64,000 bases of DNA, taken from NCBI GenBank assembly GCA_910585785.1, contig CAJUEV010000001.1, forward strand, positions 124,001-188,000, read 5' to 3'. The stretch is from an uncultured Christensenella sp. GTDB taxonomy: Bacteria > Bacillota > Clostridia > Christensenellales > Borkfalkiaceae. The notes under the pieces were generated by a model that saw only the letters and a list, made by a program, of their open reading frames with translations, was not told the origin of the DNA and did no database searches. The translations under genes were made by a program, and so were the position numbers. Below are positions 27,728 through 34,884 of the stretch, piece after piece (position 1 is the first letter of the stretch; each line of letters starts with the position of its first letter).

Positions 27728-28552
27728 TTAATTTCCGAAAAGTTTTAAAACTTCCGCTTCCGTAAATTCGTAATCGGTATTGCAATAATGGCAATGTACC
27801 GAAACTTTGCCTTGCTCCTCGATTATTTTTAAAAGTTCTTGTTTGCCGAGGGGCATAATAACCCCCTCTATTTTTTTGCGCGAACAGTTGCACTTATATT
27901 CGGGAAAAGTCAAATAAGACGCGCTTTTTTCCGTTTCGCTTTCAAAATACTTGCGCATAATTCCTTCCGCGCCTAATTTTTTGACAACGTCGGCAGCGTT
28001 AACAAAGTTTTGCATAGCGTTTTCCGCACGGTCCATATTTTCTTCGGAAGTTCCCGGCAAAAGCTGCATAACCACGCCGCCCGCGGCAACGCACCTGCCT
28101 TGCGACATCTCCACCCCGAAAGCCACTGCGGTTTCAATTTGCTCGCTCTGGTGGAAGTACTGCATTAAGTTTTCAGAAACGTCCTCGCACTTCAACTCGC
28201 AGGCGCCGATAAACGGACGGTAAAAACCGTCGTCTTTAATCACCGTCAAAGTGCCGCCCTTTATGCCGTTTTCGCCGCCTTCGATATACCCGCGTATGTG
28301 TCCGTTTACGTCGCCGGAGACGCTGACAGTGGCGCTTCCGTTATTCGATTTTATGGTAAGCGAAACCGCGCCTTTTTCACTTTTCAAGCAGCCCGCCATA
28401 TACGCGCAGGCGGTTAAAAGTCCGCCCAAAGCCACTGCGGAGCGCTCGTCCAGATTATGTACCTTTATTGCGTCGTTCACAAGGTCGGTAGTTTCCAAAA
28501 CGGAAAGCGAAACCTGCATATCGTAAACAAGCGATTTATATAACTTATTCAT
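27728..28552 (-). CDS. hslO: Redox-regulated chaperone Hsp33
   Basis: A 274-residue chaperone. The N-terminal domain has LGGLLTACAYMAGCLKSEKG and GDVNGHIRGYIE, with the family LLPG motif in VVMQLLPGTSEENM. The C-terminal zinc switch is complete: CNC near residue 235 and CHYC about 30 residues later (the CxC...CxxC of Hsp33). On oxidation zinc is released and the protein becomes a holdase. It is first in a three-gene operon with the TPR and HEAT-like proteins. I see no good Shine-Dalgarno. Confidence 0.95.
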   Translation of the reverse strand: MNKLYKSLVYDMQVSLSVLETTDLVNDAIKVHNLDERSAVALGGLLTACAYMAGCLKSEKGAVSLTIKSNNGSATVSVSGDVNGHIRGYIEGGENGIKGGTLTVIKDDGFYRPFIGACELKCEDVSENLMQYFHQSEQIETAVAFGVEMSQGRCVAAGGVVMQLLPGTSEENMDRAENAMQNFVNAADVVKKLGAEGIMRKYFESETEKSASYLTFPEYKCNCSRKKIEGVIMPLGKQELLKIIEEQGKVSVHCHYCNTDYEFTEAEVLKLFGN

Positions 28553-28583
28553 TTTTTACCGTAATATGTTTTATTTTGAAGCG

Positions 28584-28603
28584 TTTACCCCGCGCATATG
28601 CGC
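28584..28603. repeat. 20-bp motif copy 2, beside the methyltransferase stop
   Basis: TTTACCCCGCGCATATGCGC, 18 of 20 identical to 18387-18406. It contains the perfect palindrome GCGCATATGCGC and lies 3 nt beyond the minus-strand stop at 28607. It could be a short terminator stem or a protein site. Confidence 0.45.
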
Positions 28604-28606
28604 AGT

Positions 28607-29347
28607 TTAAGCCTTTTTACAGATAAAATTTATCCTTTCGGTTTCATCCCCGCCGAGATGTCCTTCCGTATAAACTTCAAAGCCGCAAGAAATCAGCGCG
28701 TCGGTTATATCCTGCTTTTTATGGATATATTGGGTTTGAATTTCGTCCGCGCGCGTATAACTGCCGTCTTCACGCTTGGTAAAAACGGTTATTTCCATCT
28801 CTACCCTGTCGTCTTTTAAGGTGTTAAACCATAAGCACGTTGCGTCGTCGTAATCGCGCGCAAACACGTTATCCCCCACAATATGCCGTAGTTTATGCTC
28901 TGTGCTGACGTCGAAAATGAAAACTCCGCCTTTGTTTAGGCTTTTATAAACTTTTGCAAATGCCGTACGCAGTTTGTTTTGCGGAACGTAATTTATGCAA
29001 TCGTTTACCGCAGTGGCAAAGTCCGGCTTGAAGTTGAGGTTAAGTTTGGTTATATCCTGCAAAATAAAGTCGGCTTTAACGCCCTGCTTTGCGGCAAGTT
29101 CAACCGCGACGTTAAGCATTTGCGGCGAAACGTCCGCGCCCGTAACGCAATACCCCGCCTTACACAAAGCGCGGGTGAAATATCCGTTGCCGCAGCCTAT
29201 GTCCACGCCCCTCAATCCCGCGCCGCAGCAACGCAGTTTTTCAATTAAATACTGCGACCATTGTTCATAGCCGCAGTCGTCGTTAAAATATTCGAAGGCG
29301 CAACCCAAAGCGGAATACGCCCCGCAATACGTTTTGCCGTTTTTCAT
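28607..29347 (-). CDS. Class I SAM-dependent methyltransferase
   Basis: A 246-residue Rossmann-fold enzyme. Motif I is LRGVDIGCGNGYFTRALCKAG, followed by VTGADVSPQMLNVAVELA (motif II), ILQDITKLNL and FATAVNDCINYVP (motif IV). The C-terminal part is beta-rich. The sequence fits the Methyltransf_11/25 groups, which act on small molecules, but the substrate cannot be read. The ATG overlaps the upstream membrane-protein stop (ATGA), so the two are co-translated. Confidence 0.88.
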   Translation of the reverse strand: MKNGKTYCGAYSALGCAFEYFNDDCGYEQWSQYLIEKLRCCGAGLRGVDIGCGNGYFTRALCKAGYCVTGADVSPQMLNVAVELAAKQGVKADFILQDITKLNLNFKPDFATAVNDCINYVPQNKLRTAFAKVYKSLNKGGVFIFDVSTEHKLRHIVGDNVFARDYDDATCLWFNTLKDDRVEMEITVFTKREDGSYTRADEIQTQYIHKKQDITDALISCGFEVYTEGHLGGDETERINFICKKA

Positions 29348-30594
29348 TTCAAAAGATTGTCGGCGCTTATTTTTTTGCCTTTTTTGCCCTTTTTATCGTC
29401 CGTGCGCAACGCCTTTTCGCGCTCGGCAAAAAGTTTGTTGTACTCGGCGTAAACCTCGTCGTTGGCGTGCGCGCGCTCGTATGCGGCAACTTCGGCAACA
29501 AGTTTTTCCCTGTCGATTTGAGCCGCGCCTATGTCGTCGCGGGTAAACGTTGCCGCGGGTATTTTAATGACGGGCTCCTGCGAAATTGGCATTATAGGAC
29601 GGGCGATAAGTTCGCTTTTGCCTGCGGCAAGCAGTTCCATAGCCGTCCTTCTGTTTTCTTCCGCGCGCTCCTGCGCAATCTGTTTTTCCGTTTTGTTGAT
29701 TTTAGCGGTTTCGGCAGGCTTTAAATTAGGGGTTACGAACAAGTCGAAAACCCACTGCGTATACGCCGTCCAGCAAAGCAGTATAAACGAAAATCCGATA
29801 AACACAAACAGCGTATAAGCGATTATGCGCGCTATTCCGCCTATTATAAACAGCCATACGGGTATAAGCGTAAATCCCGCCATAAAAACAGTTTGCAACG
29901 GAGTGCCGATTAGCAGCGTCAACGCGTTTTTGAATACGTCAACAAGTTTTACTTTATAGCCCGTGCCTACGGCAAACAACCATCCGCAGAACAATCCAAC
30001 CAGAACGGTTGCGATTATTACGAAGACGTAAGCGGTTATAGCGCCCGCTTTGTTGCCGCCCGTAACTATTACAAGCCGCATCCAGTCGCCGACGACTGCG
30101 GTTGAAAACATAAACGCCATAAATATTGTGACGGGCAACACAGTCGCAAAATAGCATACTTTAATTCCGTGAAAAAAGTCCCTCACCTTGCACTCGCCGT
30201 GAGTGTTTATAATTTTTTTAACGCAGTAAGCCGCGCCCGAAACGCCTATCGACGCAATAAAAGCGGCGACAAACAACAGCGCGTACGCCATTAAATCGGC
30301 GGAAAGGGTTATACTTTCGCTAAGTCCCACCGTACTTGGATTGAACGGATAGGGCAAACTGGGGTTAAAGGGACCGGAAATGCCTAGCGAGGCAATGTAA
30401 ACGTTACTTCTTACAAACATAACCGCAACGCCCGGAATAAACGTGACGCAAACCGCCAGATTAAGCAGAATAAACTTCAAAAAGTTGGACTTGAACACGT
30501 CCCACGTATCCGCCCATCTGCCTTTCGGCACGCTTTTTCTTGTATAACCGTCGGCAAGTTCGTTGCCTTCGAGATTGCTTACTTTAATCGTCAT
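29344..30594 (-). CDS. YesL-like (DUF624-like) polytopic membrane protein
   Basis: A 416-residue protein. It opens with a cytoplasmic segment and WADTWDVFKSNFLKFILLNL, a start similar to YesL/DUF624 proteins. Six membrane helices follow (about 37-60, 95-120, 150-172, 183-213, 228-252, 262-288). The C-terminal ~120 residues are soluble and charged (KTEKQIAQERAEENRR, a coiled coil) and end in a Lys-rich KKGKKGKK. The promoter carries an operator-like 22-bp palindrome. Co-translation with a methyltransferase is the only context. Function unknown. Confidence 0.72.
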   Translation of the reverse strand: MTIKVSNLEGNELADGYTRKSVPKGRWADTWDVFKSNFLKFILLNLAVCVTFIPGVAVMFVRSNVYIASLGISGPFNPSLPYPFNPSTVGLSESITLSADLMAYALLFVAAFIASIGVSGAAYCVKKIINTHGECKVRDFFHGIKVCYFATVLPVTIFMAFMFSTAVVGDWMRLVIVTGGNKAGAITAYVFVIIATVLVGLFCGWLFAVGTGYKVKLVDVFKNALTLLIGTPLQTVFMAGFTLIPVWLFIIGGIARIIAYTLFVFIGFSFILLCWTAYTQWVFDLFVTPNLKPAETAKINKTEKQIAQERAEENRRTAMELLAAGKSELIARPIMPISQEPVIKIPAATFTRDDIGAAQIDREKLVAEVAAYERAHANDEVYAEYNKLFAEREKALRTDDKKGKKGKKISADNLLK

Positions 30595-30646
30595 AAACGC
30601 CCCGATTTACCGCCCCGCCGCTCGCGCGGCTTAAAACGGCAAATTC

Positions 30647-30695
30647 ATTAACAAAACTTTTTGTTAATAATAGCATACAATTAAATAAATTTCAA
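30647..30695 (-). promoter_or_regulatory. Sigma-A promoter with overlapping perfect palindrome
   Basis: TTGAAA (30690-30695), 17 bp, TATTAT (30667-30672) on the minus strand. A perfect 22-bp palindrome (arms ATTAACAAAA and TTTTGTTAAT around CT, 30647-30668) overlaps the end of the -10 and the start site. This is a classic repressor position. The regulator is unknown. Confidence 0.65.
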
Positions 30696-30754
30696 GTATT
30701 TTGCGGCTTAATAAGCGTTTTAAAAGTTGCGTTTGCCTTTTAAAAAACAAAAAA

Positions 30755-30782
30755 ATTCCGCACCGCATAAAGCGTACGGAAT
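30755..30782 (-). terminator. Terminator of the ArsP-like permease gene
   Basis: An imperfect stem (ATTCCG with CGGAAT plus an inner GC pairing) followed by TTTTTTTG on the minus strand, 27 nt past the stop at 30809. Confidence 0.78.
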
Positions 30783-30808
30783 AAAACTTTTACAATTATT
30801 TAACGGTT

Positions 30809-31684
30809 TTAAATCATACCCGCAAGCATCATAACGCCGTTTACCGCAATTCCCACCACAACGGCAACCACGTACAGCGCCACGACCAAAAGCACGTTTC
30901 TCTTTATTTTTTTGGGGTTTTTGAAAAGCACCACAAGCCCCAGTCCAGCGTTTGAACAAAGCCCGCCCACAAAACTGCCGAAAAGTATGCCGTGGTTTAT
31001 ATACGAGCCGGTAAGAATAACGCTTGAAGCGCAGTTGGGAATAAGCCCCAAAAGTCCGGTTATCAGCGGCTGCCAGAACGCGCCGCCTATAAGCATAGCC
31101 GACTCTATCGACTCGCCGGCGACGTCCATAACCGCGCCGAGCACAAGGTTGATAATAAGCAGGTACAACGTTATTTTAAGCGCGTGAACAAGCGGCGCAA
31201 TCAAAAACACCTGCAAATCGGACTTGCCCGTGTGGTCGGTGCCGCACGAGGGAATGTGCATATCCGCGGTAAGGCGTACTTCTTCAAGTTTTTCGTTGGA
31301 CATTATAAAGTTTACAAGATAGCCCACGCCCACCGCAACGGTAATTTTTATTAAAATAAGCGGCATAATGCTGCCCGCCATATTCAGTTGCGAAAGTAAA
31401 ATTATAAGCGCTTCGTCCGAGGTGGCTATAAACACCGCAAGTAAAGTACCCGTGCGTATAAAGCCCCTGTCGTACAACTTTGCCGCCATAACCGAAAATC
31501 CGCATTGCGGAATTATACCCGTTGCGGAACCTATAAGCGGAGCAAGTCCGCCCTGTAAAATCGTTTTGTTTTGCGTAAGCGATGTTCTGTGCTCTAAAAT
31601 TTCAATAAGCACGTAAATTAAGAGCAAAAAAGGAAATATTTTTAAAGTATCCAGAACCGCGTCGCCGATTACTTCCCAAGTCAT
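30809..31684 (-). CDS. ArsP_2-type (DUF2899) putative heavy-metal exporter
   Basis: A 291-residue protein with about 8-9 membrane helices. GIIPQCGFSVMAAKLYDRGF and, in the second half, GLIPNCASSVILTGSYINHG are two related re-entrant-like motifs, the internal duplication typical of this permease family. The loop between the halves has HIPSCGTDHTG with Cys and His residues that could bind metal. Relatives are annotated as arsenic or manganese exporters. No regulator gene lies beside it. The -10-like TATATA is 5 nt before the ATG and no ribosome site is seen. Confidence 0.8.
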   Translation of the reverse strand: MTWEVIGDAVLDTLKIFPFLLLIYVLIEILEHRTSLTQNKTILQGGLAPLIGSATGIIPQCGFSVMAAKLYDRGFIRTGTLLAVFIATSDEALIILLSQLNMAGSIMPLILIKITVAVGVGYLVNFIMSNEKLEEVRLTADMHIPSCGTDHTGKSDLQVFLIAPLVHALKITLYLLIINLVLGAVMDVAGESIESAMLIGGAFWQPLITGLLGLIPNCASSVILTGSYINHGILFGSFVGGLCSNAGLGLVVLFKNPKKIKRNVLLVVALYVVAVVVGIAVNGVMMLAGMI

Positions 31685-31724
31685 ACTTATATATATTGAC
31701 AGCCGTTTTCTTTTTTAAACGCGA

Positions 31725-31744
31725 AGCCCCCTTAAACGGGGGCT
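31725..31744 (-). terminator. Hairpin between the MalK-like gene and the permease
   Basis: A 7-bp GC stem AGCCCCC/GGGGGCT with a 6-nt loop, 14 nt beyond the minus-strand stop at 31758. The T-tract is weak, so termination may be partial. Confidence 0.55.
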
Positions 31745-31757
31745 GCAAAACTTGTTT

Positions 31758-32981
31758 TTATCTGCTTTTTTTCTTTTTTGCGTCTTTTACGGGTTTAAGG
31801 CTTTCCGTAACGGCGTTTTCTTCCGCAATGGGCATAGGCGTAAAGTCGGCTTCCTCAAAATCCGTCTTTTTATATCCGTCGTCGCGGGCAAGCACCGTAA
31901 GCCGCGTTTCCCCGTCGAAAAGATATAAATGCGAAGCGTCTATGCAAAGCTCAACTTCGCTTCCCTTGGAAAGTTCCGCCTCTCCCGCCGTCGCGGTAAT
32001 AATAGCGCCGTCTACCGTACAATCGGCATAAGTTTTTCCGCCCTTTTCGTTTACTCCGCTTACAACCGCCTTTATTCCTCCCTTGCCCAAAGCCGCGTCC
32101 TCGGGACGTATTCCCAAAACCACGGTTTTTTCGGCGTTCGCATATTTTTCGATTTCGGTAAAGCGTTTTACGGTATTTTCCGACAAAGGTATTTTCAACC
32201 CGCCCGCTTCAACAAAATACGCGCCGTCGGCACGCGTTATATGCGCGCCGTCGATAAGGCTTATTGAAGGCGAACCTATATAAAAAGCAACGTAGGCGTT
32301 TGCGGGATAATCGTACAAGTTGGCGGGGGCGTCTATCTGCTGAATAAAGCCGTTTTTCATAACGACTATGCGAGTGCCTATCGCCATAGCCTCCGCCAGA
32401 TTTTTAGTGGCGTAAATAAACGTGCCTTCCATTCTCGCCTGCAAGTTTATAATTACGTTAAGCATATCCGCGCGCAAATTTTCGTCAAGACCGCTTAACG
32501 GCTCGTCAAACAAATAAAGTTTGGGCTCGCGCACCATTGCGCGACCTATCGCCACGCGCTGTTTTGCCGCCGCGGAAAGCGTTTTGGGTTTGCGGTACAA
32601 CACGTCTTCAAGCCCCAAAATAGTTGCCGCCGCTTTCACGCGCTGTTCTACAAGCGTCGGAGGCGCCTTTCTTAATCTAAGCCCGAACGCCATATTGTCA
32701 AAGACGTTTTGCGCGGGGTAAAGGGTGCTGCTTCTGAAAATCATAGCCACGTCCCTGTCCTTGGGCTCGACTTCCGTCACGTCCTTTCCGTCTATAAAAA
32801 CAGCGCCGGACGTGGGCTGTTCAAGTCCCGCTATAACGCGCAGCAAGGTAGACTTTCCGCCGCACTCGCCTCCCACTATAACGATAAACTCTTTATCGCG
32901 CGTAGAAAAATTTACGTCGTAAAGCGCGCTTTCGCCGGAAGGGTATACTTTGTTTACTGCGTTCAACTTTAAACTTGCCAT
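31758..32981 (-). CDS. MalK/UgpC-like ABC ATPase with degenerate Q-loop, signature and switch
   Basis: A 407-residue protein with the architecture of sugar-importer ATPases: nucleotide-binding domain (1-235), then TOBE/MOP regulatory domain (about 240-370, with VVLGIRPEDAALG) and a charged tail. Walker A is GGECGGKST (37-45), Walker B YLFDEP (156-161) and D-loop SGLD (163-166). The Q-loop glutamine is Arg83 (IFRSSTLYP where MalK has VFQSYALYP). The LSGGQ signature is LSAAAK (135-140). The switch histidine is Lys193 (YATKNLAEAM where MalK has YVTHDQVEAM). ATP binding may persist, but normal ABC hydrolysis seems unlikely. No permease or binding-protein gene is nearby. It has its own promoter. 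Confidence 0.85.
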   Translation of the reverse strand: MASLKLNAVNKVYPSGESALYDVNFSTRDKEFIVIVGGECGGKSTLLRVIAGLEQPTSGAVFIDGKDVTEVEPKDRDVAMIFRSSTLYPAQNVFDNMAFGLRLRKAPPTLVEQRVKAAATILGLEDVLYRKPKTLSAAAKQRVAIGRAMVREPKLYLFDEPLSGLDENLRADMLNVIINLQARMEGTFIYATKNLAEAMAIGTRIVVMKNGFIQQIDAPANLYDYPANAYVAFYIGSPSISLIDGAHITRADGAYFVEAGGLKIPLSENTVKRFTEIEKYANAEKTVVLGIRPEDAALGKGGIKAVVSGVNEKGGKTYADCTVDGAIITATAGEAELSKGSEVELCIDASHLYLFDGETRLTVLARDDGYKKTDFEEADFTPMPIAEENAVTESLKPVKDAKKKKSR

Positions 32982-33008
32982 AATAATTTCTCCGTCTATA
33001 TCAACGCC

Positions 33009-33037
33009 ATTTTAACATATTAATAAATTTTTACCAA
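33009..33037 (-). promoter_or_regulatory. Sigma-A promoter of the MalK-like gene
   Basis: TTGGTA, 17 bp, TAAAAT preceded by TGT (extended -10), giving a leader of about 20 nt with GGAG before the ATG. It is divergent from the queH promoter. Confidence 0.7.
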
Positions 33038-33148
33038 CTTTAAAAGGGCGGTTTTGGCAATTTTTTTGAAATTGAATTATTAAATTTGTTTTTGAAGCGT
33101 TGTCGCGCGCGATTGCCGCACGGCATAAATATAAAAAACGGTAAACGG

Positions 33149-33177
33149 TTGTAAAATTGCGCAAACTGTGTTAAAAT
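33149..33177 (+). promoter_or_regulatory. Promoter of queH, predicted leaderless
   Basis: TTGTAA (33149-33154), 17 bp, TAAAAT (33172-33177) with TGT before it (extended -10). The ATG begins 7 nt after the -10 ends (6 nt between), so the transcript should start at the codon. No Shine-Dalgarno is present. Confidence 0.65.
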
Positions 33178-33183
33178 ACGGTT

Positions 33184-33810
33184 ATGAACGCACGCAACTT
33201 CGACAAATTAATGCAGGAACAGATTGCGCGGGCGCACGGCGAAAAACCAAAACTTTTGCTGCACTGCTGCTGCGCTCCGTGCGCTTCCGCCTGCCTTGAA
33301 AGGTTGCAAGAATTTTTTGAAACAACCGTATTGTTTTACAACCCCAATATTGAAGACGACGAATACGAACGCAGAAAAGCTGAAATCAAGCGATTTATCG
33401 AAGAAACGGGGTTTGCCGATTTTATCGACTGCGACCACACCGAAAAAGATTTTTACTGCGCGGTAAAAGGGCTGGAAAACGAAAAAGAAGGCGGAGCGCG
33501 ATGCGAAAAGTGTTTTGAGTTGAGGCTTGCCGAAACCGCGCGAACCGCGGACGAAAACGGGTTTGACTATTTTACGACCACCCTTACCATAAGCCCGCTT
33601 AAAAACGCAAAAATTATAAACGAAATTGGCGAAAAACTACAAAACAAGGCGAAATGGCTTTATTCAGACTTTAAAAAACGCAACGGATATTTACGCAGCA
33701 CCGAACTTTCGCAACAACACGATTTGTACAGGCAGAATTATTGCGGGTGCGTATTTTCGCGCAGGGACGCGCAAAGCACGCAAACGCTTGAAAACCGCAA
33801 AAAATTGTGA
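33184..33810 (+). CDS. queH: Epoxyqueuosine reductase QueH
   Basis: A 208-residue iron-sulfur enzyme. LLHCCCAPCASACLERL gives the vicinal Cys cluster (28-30 and 33). Further conserved elements are VLFYNPNIEDDEYERRK, GGARCEKCFELRLAETA, DYFTTTLTISPLKNA and a C-terminal YCGCVFS. QueH carries out the last step of queuosine synthesis, reducing epoxyqueuosine in tRNA, as an alternative to QueG. No other queuosine genes lie in the window. The next gene starts 40 nt downstream on the same strand. Confidence 0.95.
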   Translation: MNARNFDKLMQEQIARAHGEKPKLLLHCCCAPCASACLERLQEFFETTVLFYNPNIEDDEYERRKAEIKRFIEETGFADFIDCDHTEKDFYCAVKGLENEKEGGARCEKCFELRLAETARTADENGFDYFTTTLTISPLKNAKIINEIGEKLQNKAKWLYSDFKKRNGYLRSTELSQQHDLYRQNYCGCVFSRRDAQSTQTLENRKKL

Positions 33811-33850
33811 TATTATCAAATAAAATTTGCAAACGTTTAAGGATTTAATT

Positions 33851-34789
33851 ATGGATATTAACCGCTATACCCCTTCTTACGGAATAAATCACAAGCATAT
33901 GATTAGGCTTTCGAACTATTCCACGGAAGAAATTTTTGAAATTTTATATGCGACAAAGGTTATGAAAGGCAAGTTTATCGCGCACGAAAACACCCGCATA
34001 CTGCAAGGCGTTACCGTGGCGCTGCTTTTCGGCGACACTTCGCTTAGAACGCGCTGCGCGCTTGAAATAGGCGTAAGACAACTGGGCGGAGTTTGCGTAA
34101 ATTTGCCGTACAGCGAAAACGATATGAGCGCGGGCGAAAACATAAAGGACATTGTAAACGTAATAAGCCGCTACGGAGTGGGCGCGCTGGTAACCCGCGG
34201 AATTTCGCAAAACGAACTTGAAGAATTTTGCGCTGTTTCGGAAATTCCCATAATAAACTCTACAAACGAATACAGCATACCCCTGCAAACGCTGTGCGAC
34301 CTTTACACCATATGGGAAAAGAAGGGGAAACTTGAAGGGCTTAAACTTGCATATCTGGGCAAGGGTTCAAGCAACGCTGCAACGCTTATAACGGGCGCAA
34401 TCAAATGCGGTATGGACGTTGCGGTAGCCACGCCCGAACAATTTGCAATAAGCGAAAACGCGCTTGACGAGGCTATGCAATACGGCAACGTAACCGTGAC
34501 GAAAAATCCCGCCGAAGCGGTGAAAAACGCCGACATAGTATACACCGACAGTTATAACTATCACTCGGCGCTGTCCGCGGCGGAAAAAGAGGTTTTAAAA
34601 CCCTATCAGGTAAACAAAACCATTATGTCGCTTGCCGCTTGCGGCGCATACTTTATGCACTCGCTGCCCGCAGGCAGGGGCGTTGAAGTAACCGCCGACG
34701 TTATAGACGGAAAAAACAGTATAGTTTTGGAGCAAGGCGAAAACAAGCTGCACGTCATTAAAGCGGCTTTGGCTATGCTTATAAAATGA
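33851..34789 (+). CDS. Aspartate/ornithine-transcarbamylase family protein with altered active site
   Basis: A 312-residue protein; the start at MDINRYTPSYG has AAGGA at the right spacing. The carbamoyl-phosphate domain contains SLRTRCALEIGVRQLGG (64-80), in place of STRTR. The HPxQ motif is IPLQ (143-146), lacking the His. The ornithine SMG loop region reads TDSYNYHS (233-240), and the HCLP motif is HSLP (270-273) with Cys replaced by Ser. The phosphate-binding Arg residues are kept, so carbamoyl phosphate binding is plausible. Ornithine specificity is doubtful. No arginine genes are near. It could be a transcarbamylase for another amine, or a non-catalytic paralogue. Confidence 0.82.
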   Translation: MDINRYTPSYGINHKHMIRLSNYSTEEIFEILYATKVMKGKFIAHENTRILQGVTVALLFGDTSLRTRCALEIGVRQLGGVCVNLPYSENDMSAGENIKDIVNVISRYGVGALVTRGISQNELEEFCAVSEIPIINSTNEYSIPLQTLCDLYTIWEKKGKLEGLKLAYLGKGSSNAATLITGAIKCGMDVAVATPEQFAISENALDEAMQYGNVTVTKNPAEAVKNADIVYTDSYNYHSALSAAEKEVLKPYQVNKTIMSLAACGAYFMHSLPAGRGVEVTADVIDGKNSIVLEQGENKLHVIKAALAMLIK

Positions 34790-34805
34790 TTTTGCGAGAA
34801 AGACG

Positions 34806-34837
34806 CGTCCCCGCCGGATTGAATTCCGACGGGGACG
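34806..34837 (+). terminator. Terminator after the transcarbamylase
   Basis: A 12-bp stem with one mismatch (34806-34817 with 34826-34837), followed by ATTTTTTTG. Confidence 0.88.
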
Positions 34838-34884
34838 ATTTTTTTGTTAACATAAAATTTACGTTTGCTTAAATCCGTTTTGCG

